Source: Rikenellaceae bacterium
GTDB taxonomy: Bacteria; Bacteroidota; Bacteroidia; Bacteroidales; UBA932
NCBI GenBank assembly: GCA_003513895.1
Contig: DOSU01000039.1
Coordinates: 1-16,210 of the forward strand
Length of the DNA: 16,210 bases
Direction of reading: 5' to 3'
Part shown: positions 1 through 6,771 of the stretch, piece after piece
Layout: each line of letters begins with the position of its first letter
How positions within the stretch are numbered: the stretch's first letter is position 1
Notes under the pieces: generated by a model
Told to the model about the DNA's origin: nothing
The model's input: the letters and a program-made list of their open reading frames with translations, nothing else
The model's database searches: none
Made by a program: the position numbers and the translations under genes

Positions 1-1
1 G

Positions 2-1705
2 TCCGACAGAATCGTATGGGTAATTGCTGCCTGGGAAATTTACAAGGTAACCGGCGACGAGGCTTGGCTCCGGCAAATCTATCCGATTATCAAAAACACA
101 CTGGATGACGATTATAAAACCCTTTACAACCCTCAAACCGGATTGTACCGGGGCGAATCGTCTTTCCTCGACTGGAGAGAACAGACATATCCGAAATGGA
201 TGTCTAATGCAGACATATATACTTCTGAAAACCTTGGCACAAATGCATTGCATTATCAGGCAAATAAAATTATTGAACTCATTTCCCGTATTCTCGAAGA
301 AGAGGGCGAAGTATATCTGGAGCGGTCTGCAGCTATCAAGAGTGATATAAATAAACACTTTTGGATTGCAGAGCGTGGCTTTTACGGACAATACCTTTAT
401 GGAAGAGAGTATCTGAATATATCTCCGCGATTTGAAGCACTGGGGGAATCTCTTTCTGTCCTTTTTGATATTGCAGATATAAACAAGGCTGTTTCCATTT
501 TCGAGAAATCTCCGGTCACTTCGTTTGGAACAACATGCATATATCCCCAAATCCCGGGTATTCCCCCATATCACAACAATGCCATATGGCCTTTTGTCCA
601 GTCGTACTGGAATCTTGCTGCAGCGAAAACAGGAAATGAAAGAGCGCTTGTTCACGGGCTGGCATCAATCTACAGAGCAGGAGCTTTTTTCCTTACAAAT
701 TACGAAAATTTTGTTGCCCAAACCGGAGACTATAACGGAACGGAAATCAATTCCGACAGAATGCTTTGGAGTATGGCAGGAAATATTGCAATGGTACACA
801 GGGTTTTCATTGGAATGAATTTCGATGTAGACGGCATCCGGTTTAATCCCGTAATTCCCAGAGTATTTTCGGGTACCCGAACTCTTCGAAATTTCAAATA
901 CCGCAAAGCGATACTAAACATAACCGTAAAGGGATATGGCAGAAAAATTCGCTCAATTACATTAGATGGTAAACCCCTTTTGCAAAACTTTCTCCCTTCT
1001 GCAATAAATGGAGAGCATGACATCGAGATTAAAATGGATAATAAGAGGTTTGGAGATTCCAATTTTGAACTTGTAAAAAACCATTTTTCACTCACTGCTC
1101 CTGAAATCAAAATTGAGAACAATAAAATTTCCTGGAATAAAGTACCCGGAGTCAGTTATTATCTGCTGTACATAAACGGAGACCTTCCGCTAAAAACACA
1201 GGAACTTAATGCGATTATTGATTCCGGCGTTTCAGGGGAATACAAGGTAAGCGCTGTTGATTCTCTGGGTTGGGAATCCTTCACCAGCGAACCTTTGATG
1301 TTTGTTCCGGTCAAAAATTTAATTACAATTGACATTAAAGAAAACGGAAAACCATATTCGGAAATTTCAACATCCGTCAATAAAAACCTTCATCTTAAAG
1401 CGGTAACAGATACGGACGGCAAATATTTATTCAGGCTGCGCTATGCCAACGGAAGCGGTCCGTGGAATACCGACAATAAATGTGCAATACGCACACTCCT
1501 GTTTAATGGGGCGGTAACAGGCACACTCGTATTTCCACAAAGAGGTGTGGATTTATGGAACGACTGGGGCTGGTCAAATTCATATACACTGGATTTAAGG
1601 AAAGGAATAAATACAATTGATATCGTCTTCGAAGAGTGGAACAATAACATGAACCTGATTGAAAATAAAGCGCTTTTGGAATATGCCGAATTAGTACGGT
1701 TATAA
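2..1705 (+). CDS. Six-hairpin (alpha/alpha)6 glycosidase, C-terminal part, with C-terminal beta-sandwich modules (5' end outside window)
   Basis: The reading frame is open from base 2 to the TAA at 1703-1705, giving 567 residues without a start, so the gene begins upstream. Residues 1 to about 290 are rich in Trp, Tyr and Gly in the pattern of (alpha/alpha)6 barrel glycosidases (SDRIVWVIAAWE near the N-terminus, SFLDWREQTYPKWM near residue 55, IPGIPPYHNNAIWPF near 185). This resembles Bacteroidota proteins annotated as glycogen-debranching or GH63/rhamnosidase-like hydrolases. A small beta-domain follows, then an FN3-like stretch near 365-440, and a C-terminal domain from about 470 with RYANGSG, WNDWGWS and a final ALLEYAELVRL, which resembles CBM6/CBM35-type carbohydrate-binding modules. 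The likely role is hydrolysis of a glycan, probably in the periplasm or at the cell surface. The signal peptide would be outside the window. Substrate and exact GH family cannot be read from this fragment. The fold is fairly sure; the specificity is unknown. Confidence 0.75.
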   Translation, partial: SDRIVWVIAAWEIYKVTGDEAWLRQIYPIIKNTLDDDYKTLYNPQTGLYRGESSFLDWREQTYPKWMSNADIYTSENLGTNALHYQANKIIELISRILEEEGEVYLERSAAIKSDINKHFWIAERGFYGQYLYGREYLNISPRFEALGESLSVLFDIADINKAVSIFEKSPVTSFGTTCIYPQIPGIPPYHNNAIWPFVQSYWNLAAAKTGNERALVHGLASIYRAGAFFLTNYENFVAQTGDYNGTEINSDRMLWSMAGNIAMVHRVFIGMNFDVDGIRFNPVIPRVFSGTRTLRNFKYRKAILNITVKGYGRKIRSITLDGKPLLQNFLPSAINGEHDIEIKMDNKRFGDSNFELVKNHFSLTAPEIKIENNKISWNKVPGVSYYLLYINGDLPLKTQELNAIIDSGVSGEYKVSAVDSLGWESFTSEPLMFVPVKNLITIDIKENGKPYSEISTSVNKNLHLKAVTDTDGKYLFRLRYANGSGPWNTDNKCAIRTLLFNGAVTGTLVFPQRGVDLWNDWGWSNSYTLDLRKGINTIDIVFEEWNNNMNLIENKALLEYAELVRL

Positions 1706-1726
1706 AAAATCAGAAATATTTTTTTA

Positions 1727-1749
1727 ATTAGTCTCTACTAACTATATTT
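1727..1749 (+). promoter_or_regulatory. Probable MarR operator, site 1 (overlaps the marR promoter)
   Basis: The site contains the inverted repeat TTAGT-ctct-ACTAA (1728-1741) and continues into ACTAACTATATTT (1737-1749). Its reverse complement recurs before the ATPase gene at 2181-2203 with 20 of 23 bases identical. The right part overlaps the -7 element of marR, where a bound repressor would block RNA polymerase. Operator function and the identity of the bound protein are inferred from position and symmetry. Confidence 0.6.
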
Positions 1750-1750
1750 G
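1743..1750 (+). promoter_or_regulatory. marR promoter -7 element TATATTTG
   Basis: TATATTTG matches the Bacteroidota -7 consensus TAnnTTTG exactly. It ends only 4 nt before the marR ATG at 1755, so transcription would start at or next to the start codon and the mRNA would be leaderless. A -33 TTG element is not clear; the region upstream is a T-run at 1719-1725. Confidence 0.6.
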
Positions 1751-1754
1751 CGCC

Positions 1755-2171
1755 ATGGAAATTTTGGTAAAGCAAATATTGAAACTGTCCCACATGATAG
1801 GGCAAATGGAGGAAGCTGCCATAGAGCAATTTAACTTCTCCAATCTCACTCACACCCAAATGCATTACCTCGAAACCATCAGCTTGCTGAGTAATCCAAA
1901 CATTACCGAACTTGCGTCTTATATGGAACTTTCAAAACCTACCGTAAAAGTAGCTATAGACAAGCTGATAGAGAAAGAGTTAATATTCAAGATTCGTTCC
2001 GACGAAGACAGGCGCAGCGCACATATCCACCTTGCCGAGAAAGGTAAACTTATAAACCAGATGCATGATTATGCACACAAAAGGATTGCAGAAGAATTCG
2101 GCAACAAATTGAATAAGGACGAAATAGAACAATTAATAAATATATTGTCTAAGGTTTTAAAGGATAAATAA
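1755..2171 (+). CDS. MarR-family winged-helix transcriptional regulator
   Basis: This 138-residue protein has the normal length for MarR regulators, which act as dimers on palindromic operators. Residues 1-40 form the long first helix of the dimer interface. Helix-turn-helix residues run from about 48 to 74, with recognition helix SKPTVKVAIDKLIEK at 60-74. The wing follows at 80-95 with the family's Asp/Arg motif DEDRR (83-87). The ATG at 1755 has no Shine-Dalgarno sequence, but residues from position 2 fit the first helix, so later ATGs (M14, M18) would cut into the fold. The P-type ATPase follows 52 nt downstream on the same strand. Matching inverted-repeat sites before both genes suggest autoregulation and control of the pump. 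The ligand is unknown. Confidence 0.9.
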   Translation: MEILVKQILKLSHMIGQMEEAAIEQFNFSNLTHTQMHYLETISLLSNPNITELASYMELSKPTVKVAIDKLIEKELIFKIRSDEDRRSAHIHLAEKGKLINQMHDYAHKRIAEEFGNKLNKDEIEQLINILSKVLKDK

Positions 2172-2180
2172 TTTTTTTGA

Positions 2181-2203
2181 AAATATAGTTAGTGCAGGCT
2201 AAT
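2181..2203 (-). promoter_or_regulatory. Probable MarR operator, site 2 (upstream of the ATPase, inverted orientation)
   Basis: The reverse complement of this segment matches site 1 at 20 of 23 bases, including the exact 13-mer ACTAACTATATTT. Read on the plus strand it holds TTAGT-gcag-GCTAA (2189-2202), the same spaced inverted repeat as site 1 with one mismatch. It lies in the 52-nt gap between marR and the ATPase start at 2224. A TTG at 2177-2179 could be a -33 element, but no good -7 element is visible after it. Confidence 0.55.
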
Positions 2204-2223
2204 CTGTTTAATTATCACATTTA

Positions 2224-4785
2224 ATGAATACAACAGTTGATATCAAGAATTTGCAAGGTCTTACCAATAAAGAGGTAGAGCAAAAAATTTCCAAAGAAGG
2301 CTACAATGAATTGCCGTCTTCAAAACCTAAGAATGTATTTAACATTGCATTTGGAGTCGTTAAAGAACCCATGTTTATTCTTCTGGTTGCCTGCGGATCT
2401 TTGTATATGTTGCTGGGCGATATCCAGGAAGGGATCATGCTGCTCGGGTTTGTTTTCTTTGTTATGGGAATTGAATTCTATCAGGAGAAGAAGACCGAAA
2501 AGGCACTTGATGCGTTAAAAGACCTGGCCAGCCCAAGAGCTCTGGTCATAAGAGAAGGTAAGACAATAAGAATCGCCGGCAGAGATGTAGTAACAGATGA
2601 TATTATTATTCTCCAGGAGGGCGACCGTGTTCCTGCAGATGCTGTGGTGCTTGACTGTGTAAATTTAATGGCAGATGAATCACTTCTTACGGGAGAATCT
2701 GTTTCTGTAAGGAAAAGAATTATTAAAGATGGTGAGCAGGCTTTTATTCCGGGAGGAGATGATATACCCTATGTATATTCAGGATCTATGATTGTTCAGG
2801 GAAACGGGATTGTAAGAGTAACTGCAACCGCGATGAACACAGAAATTGGAAAGAGAGGGAAAGCGCTGGAATCTATTGTTGAGGAGCCGACTCAACTAAA
2901 AAAAGAGATGGGGACACTGGTCAAACGCCTTACAATAATAGGAGTAACACTCTGCTTCGTTGTTATTGGAGTATATTATTTAACCCGTGGCGACTTAATC
3001 AACGGATTTCTTGCAGGAATAACACTTGCAATGGCCATGCTTCCCGAAGAGTTCCCAGTTGTATTAACTATATTTCTGGCTCTCGGTGCCTGGAGAATTT
3101 CCAAAAGAAATGTTCTCACCAGGAAGCCGGCTGCAATTGAAACCCTTGGTTCTGCAACCGTTCTTTGCACCGATAAAACAGGTACTCTCACTCAAAATAA
3201 GATGACAGTATCCAAGCTTTATAATGGTAAAGACATTTTTGAAATTGTAGAAGACCATCATTTTCCTGAGCCTTTTCATGAAATAATCGAGTATGGCGTT
3301 TTGTCCAGCCAGGCAAATGCATTTGACCCAATGGAAATGGCAATAACTAATACCCTTAACAGCTACTTGCAAAATACCGAACATGTTCATGAAGACTGGC
3401 TCATGGAAAAAGAGTATCCTCTGTCCAGAGAGCTGATGGCAATGTCAAGGGTGTTTACAAATACCGGTACGAAGGAAAAAGTGATCGCAGCAAAAGGTGC
3501 ACCCGAAGCAATTTTTGATCTCTGCCACCTGAATAAAGAGAGATTAAATCATTATAAGCGCGGCGTGGAAGAGATGGCAAATTCCGGTTTGAGAGTATTA
3601 GGCGTGGCAAAAGCAAGGCTAACTCATGAACAGGAAAATCTTCCCATGGAACAGCACGATTTTGATTTTGAATTTGTAGGATTAATCGGCCTTTCCGATC
3701 CAATAAGAGATACAGTACCAATGGCCGTTAAAGAGTGCTACCGGGCAGGAATCCGGGTTATAATGATTACGGGCGACTATCCTGTAACAGCAATTAATAT
3801 CGGAAAAGCGATCGGATTGAAAAATCCGGATCTTTGTATTTCCGGCCCTGAATTAATATCCATGTCCGAAGAAGAACTCTCACAAAAAATTAAAGATGTC
3901 AATATTTTCGCCCGTGTTATACCGGAGCAGAAGCTCAAAATAGTAAATGCACTTAAAAGAAACGGGGAAATCGTTGCTATGACTGGAGACGGAGTAAATG
4001 ATGCTCCTGCACTAAAAGCCTCCAACATTGGGATTGCAATGGGAGATAAAGGAACCGATGTAGCAAGGGAGGCTTCTTCCCTGGTACTCATGGACGATAA
4101 CTTTGCATCAATAGTAGGTGCAGTAAAAATGGGAAGAAGAATATTTGACAATCTTCAGAAAGCTCTGGGATATATCTTTGCAATCCACGTTCCAATTGCC
4201 GGACTTTCGCTTATTCCTGTTCTGTTTGCAGATATGCCTCTTATTCTTTGGCCGGTACATATTGTCTTTCTTGAATTAATAATTGACCCCGCTTGTTCAA
4301 TAATATTCGAAATGGAGAAAGAGGAAAAGAATGTGATGTCCAGGCCCCCAAAGGACATAAAAGAGCCCTTCTTCGGAGCGAAAAAGATTTTGTTAAGCTG
4401 CACACAGGGTGTGGGTATCTTAATTATCAGTATGCTCGTTTATTTCATCGGATTAGAATCCGGATATTCCGAAAAAGCAGTAAGAACACTCTCTTTCGTA
4501 ACGCTAATTGTTGCAAATATTGCTGTTATTTTATCCAACCGCTCATGGACAAACAGCATTTTCAAAATCTTGGTTACACCAAACAGAGCTGTAAAATGGG
4601 TTGTAGGAGGTGCTATTTTCTTTTTAATTCTCATTTTAAATGTTCCTTTCCTTATCAATCTCTTTCAATTTGAAAAAATTGGTTTTCTGGAACTTGTCAT
4701 TTGTACCTTCGCCGGACTTTTAAGTATTGTATGGTTTGAAATCTATAAATATGTAACTGCAAAAAGGAAAAAGGCTATCTTGTAG
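2224..4785 (+). CDS. Cation-translocating P-type ATPase (P2-like)
   Basis: This 853-residue pump has the usual length for P2-type ATPases of the inner membrane. Visible motifs are the N-terminal cation-ATPase domain, TGES in the actuator domain (156-159), PEEFP in the M4 helix (274-278), the phosphorylated Asp317 in DKTGTLT, TGDYP near 516, and TGDGVNDAP (587-595). C-terminal membrane helices follow from about 640. All catalytic residues are present, so it should hydrolyse ATP. The M4 motif is PEEFP rather than the PEGLP of classical Ca2+ pumps, and M6 has IIDPACSIIFE around Asp688, so the ion cannot be named safely; Ca2+ or another divalent cation is possible. It lies behind marR and a probable operator. 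The oxidoreductase starts 2 nt after its stop, so the two are likely co-translated. Confidence 0.93.
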   Translation: MNTTVDIKNLQGLTNKEVEQKISKEGYNELPSSKPKNVFNIAFGVVKEPMFILLVACGSLYMLLGDIQEGIMLLGFVFFVMGIEFYQEKKTEKALDALKDLASPRALVIREGKTIRIAGRDVVTDDIIILQEGDRVPADAVVLDCVNLMADESLLTGESVSVRKRIIKDGEQAFIPGGDDIPYVYSGSMIVQGNGIVRVTATAMNTEIGKRGKALESIVEEPTQLKKEMGTLVKRLTIIGVTLCFVVIGVYYLTRGDLINGFLAGITLAMAMLPEEFPVVLTIFLALGAWRISKRNVLTRKPAAIETLGSATVLCTDKTGTLTQNKMTVSKLYNGKDIFEIVEDHHFPEPFHEIIEYGVLSSQANAFDPMEMAITNTLNSYLQNTEHVHEDWLMEKEYPLSRELMAMSRVFTNTGTKEKVIAAKGAPEAIFDLCHLNKERLNHYKRGVEEMANSGLRVLGVAKARLTHEQENLPMEQHDFDFEFVGLIGLSDPIRDTVPMAVKECYRAGIRVIMITGDYPVTAINIGKAIGLKNPDLCISGPELISMSEEELSQKIKDVNIFARVIPEQKLKIVNALKRNGEIVAMTGDGVNDAPALKASNIGIAMGDKGTDVAREASSLVLMDDNFASIVGAVKMGRRIFDNLQKALGYIFAIHVPIAGLSLIPVLFADMPLILWPVHIVFLELIIDPACSIIFEMEKEEKNVMSRPPKDIKEPFFGAKKILLSCTQGVGILIISMLVYFIGLESGYSEKAVRTLSFVTLIVANIAVILSNRSWTNSIFKILVTPNRAVKWVVGGAIFFLILILNVPFLINLFQFEKIGFLELVICTFAGLLSIVWFEIYKYVTAKRKKAIL

Positions 4786-4787
4786 TT

Positions 4788-5420
4788 ATGAAAACAAATG
4801 ATGTTAAAACTGCTGTAGTTTTTGGAGCAACTGGTCTCGTTGGTAGCGAAGTTGTCAAAGAGTTATTAAATCGCCCGGAGTACGCTAAAGTGATAGCGGT
4901 TGTAAGAAAGCCTTTTCCTCTCTCACATCCGTCTCTTGAATTTTTCATAATATCCGATTTTTCCAAACTTTCAGAAACAGCACTGAACCTTTTGGCAGAT
5001 GAGTATTTTTGTTGCATTGGTACTACAATAAAGGCTGCCGGCTCAAAAGAGAATTTCAGGCATGTAGATCTTAATATCCCTGAACAAATTGCTCTTCTTG
5101 CCCAAAAACTGGCCGTCCCGTATATGGCAGTTGTCTCTTCAATTGGAGCCAATATAAAATCCTCCAGTTTTTATCTGCATACAAAAGGGGAAATGGAACG
5201 AAGCGTGCAGGATATTTACAGGGGAAATCTAAAAATTGTAAGGCCTTCCCTACTTGTGGGAAACAGAAAAGAGTATCGCTTCGGAGAGAACGTCGCAATA
5301 ATTTTCATGAAGCTTTTTGGATGGACATTCGTTGGACCATTAAGAAAATATAGAGGAATTCCGGCAAAACAGGTTGCCCGTGCAATGATTGATCACTCCT
5401 CCGATTTATTGAAGTTTTAA
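4788..5420 (+). CDS. NAD(P)-binding oxidoreductase, TIP30/HTATIP2-like atypical SDR
   Basis: This 210-residue Rossmann-fold protein has the dinucleotide-binding motif GATGLVG at 13-19, a Ser pair at 117-118 and YLHTK (129-133), which fits the SDR YxxxK pattern. CIGTT (76-80) and the IVRPSLLVG segment are typical of the HTATIP2/TIP30-like group of atypical SDRs. Its reaction is unknown; bacterial members are usually annotated only as NAD(P)H-binding proteins. The ATG is 2 nt after the stop of the P-type ATPase, with an AAAAAGG stretch in the end of that gene that could serve as ribosome binding site. It is therefore probably the last gene of a marR-controlled operon. Its last 15 bases overlap the end of the convergent flavin reductase-like gene. 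Confidence 0.85.
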   Translation: MKTNDVKTAVVFGATGLVGSEVVKELLNRPEYAKVIAVVRKPFPLSHPSLEFFIISDFSKLSETALNLLADEYFCCIGTTIKAAGSKENFRHVDLNIPEQIALLAQKLAVPYMAVVSSIGANIKSSSFYLHTKGEMERSVQDIYRGNLKIVRPSLLVGNRKEYRFGENVAIIFMKLFGWTFVGPLRKYRGIPAKQVARAMIDHSSDLLKF

Positions 5421-5930
5421 CCAGACATCAGTCATTTCAACAATGTAGAGTTTATGAATGTTACCCTTTTGCCCATATACTGTATCAAAAATATGCCTGT
5501 TTAGGAATGACGCTTCCGATAACATTCCTGCATATAGCTTTTTGCATTCAATAACAAGCCTGGCTTCTTCAAATGAAGGAGTTCCTTTTTTTGTAAAACA
5601 AGGTGTTAGTGAAGCCTCTGCAACCTTGTTACAATCTCTTCCGGATTTTGTTCCACAAATATTTAATGCATTCCGATATTTTTCATTAAAAAAAGTGAGT
5701 GAAAAATACTCCTGTTTTTCCACAAACTCATATGTGTACCTTTCCGGCCTTATAAAAACAAACGCCACTGGTCTGTTCCACAGATATCCAACACCTGCCC
5801 AGTTGGCAGTCATCGTGTTAAATTTCTCTTCGTTTCCGGCTGTAACAAGCATCCAGTCGTCAGAAATAAGTTTTATAAGATTTTCATCAATAAATTTCGG
5901 GTCAATTTTCTTGTATCCTGTCATTTCCAT
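5406..5930 (-). CDS. Flavin reductase-like FMN-binding protein
   Basis: This 174-residue protein has the layout of the flavin reductase/DIM6-NTAB split-barrel family. It has an N-terminal strand with WMLVTAG, then FNTMTANWAGVGYLWNRP (37-54), the usual FMN-phosphate region, FIRPERYTYE (59-68), and FSLTFF near 76-81. A Cys-containing insert CGTKSGRDCNK near 91-101 is seen in many Bacteroidota homologues. It should bind FMN and may reduce a flavin or another small substrate with NAD(P)H; the physiological reaction is unknown. A second ATG (M3) lies 6 nt inside the gene, and no strong Shine-Dalgarno sequence separates the two. The gene is convergent with the oxidoreductase, with a 15-bp overlap and no terminator between them. 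The upstream region 5931-6024 is very A/T-rich. Confidence 0.87.
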   Translation of the reverse strand: MEMTGYKKIDPKFIDENLIKLISDDWMLVTAGNEEKFNTMTANWAGVGYLWNRPVAFVFIRPERYTYEFVEKQEYFSLTFFNEKYRNALNICGTKSGRDCNKVAEASLTPCFTKKGTPSFEEARLVIECKKLYAGMLSEASFLNRHIFDTVYGQKGNIHKLYIVEMTDVWLKLQ

Positions 5931-6024
5931 CTCAATAAATTTTTAGTAATAATAAAAAAAAATAATAAAATAGTGAAATATTAAAAATTTAACTTACATT
6001 GCGTCGTTAAATTAATATCATACA

Positions 6025-6216
<192 letters not shown>

Positions 6217-6246
6217 TCAATTTTATACACAAGCATATGATTTTTT

Positions 6247-6276
6247 AAAGCCTTACAGAAATAGTAAGGCTTTTTT
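6247..6276 (+). terminator. Rho-independent terminator after the small cold-shock gene
   Basis: A perfect 10-bp stem, AAAGCCTTAC (6247-6256) and GTAAGGCTTT (6264-6273), encloses a 7-nt loop and is followed by a T-run to 6276. A T-run also precedes the stem at 6241-6246. Confidence 0.9.
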
Positions 6277-6315
6277 ATTACGTAAACATTAACAACTAAA
6301 ATTTAAAAAGTATTT

Positions 6316-6771
6316 ATGGCAAGATCGCAGGAAACATTGAAAAAGAAAGATGTAAAAAACAAAAAAGACAAAAAGAGGAAAGAGAAAGAGCAGAAAAAAA
6401 TTGGCCGCAGGGAGAACGATAAAAAGAACAGCTTCGAGGACATGATTGCTTATGTCGATGAATTCGGAGGAATCAGCTCAACACCTCCCGATCCGGACAA
6501 AAAGAAAAATATCATTTTATCTGAGTCTATTGAAATCAGCACACCTAAACAGGACTCAACATTTAATCCGGATCCGGTGAGAAAGGGTATTGTCTCATTT
6601 TTCAACGATTCAAAAGGCTACGGATTTATTAAAGATTCAGAAACCCAGGAAAGTATCTTCGTGCATGCAAACAATCTGCTGGAAGAGATTAAAGAGGGTA
6701 ATGTAGTTAATTATGAAGTAGAAAGGGGTCCTAAGGGATACACCGCTACTCAGGTAAAGGTTTGTCGTTAA
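6316..6771 (+). CDS. Cold-shock-domain protein with charged N-terminal extension
   Basis: This 151-residue protein has two parts. Residues 1 to about 45 are extremely Lys/Glu/Asp-rich (runs such as KKDVKNKKDKKRKEKEQKK) and probably disordered. Residues 46-88 form a linker rich in Pro, Ser and Asp. Residues 89-150 are a cold-shock domain with RNP1 KGYGFI and RNP2 IFVHA. That domain resembles the neighbouring 63-residue protein (shared GFIKDS, FVH, IKE and KG positions), so the two probably arose by duplication. The basic tail may add RNA or ribosome affinity; this is inference. The ATG at 6316 lies behind an A-rich leader without a clear Shine-Dalgarno sequence. The stop shares the bases TTAA at 6768-6771 with the stop of the convergent DUF5916 gene. 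Confidence 0.9.
   Translation: MARSQETLKKKDVKNKKDKKRKEKEQKKIGRRENDKKNSFEDMIAYVDEFGGISSTPPDPDKKKNIILSESIEISTPKQDSTFNPDPVRKGIVSFFNDSKGYGFIKDSETQESIFVHANNLLEEIKEGNVVNYEVERGPKGYTATQVKVCR

Noticed and set aside
1706..1754. A terminator between the glycosidase and marR
   Set aside because: There is a T-run at 1719-1725 but no GC-containing stem before it; the only symmetry is the operator-like TTAGT-N4-ACTAA.
5458..5946. A 162-codon plus-strand frame over the flavin reductase-like gene
   Set aside because: The minus-strand protein has family motifs throughout; the plus-strand product has none and is a shadow of it.
5940..5990. A possible origin or AT-rich unwinding element
   Set aside because: The A/T-rich stretch has no DnaA-box-like repeats and is explained by two divergent promoter regions.
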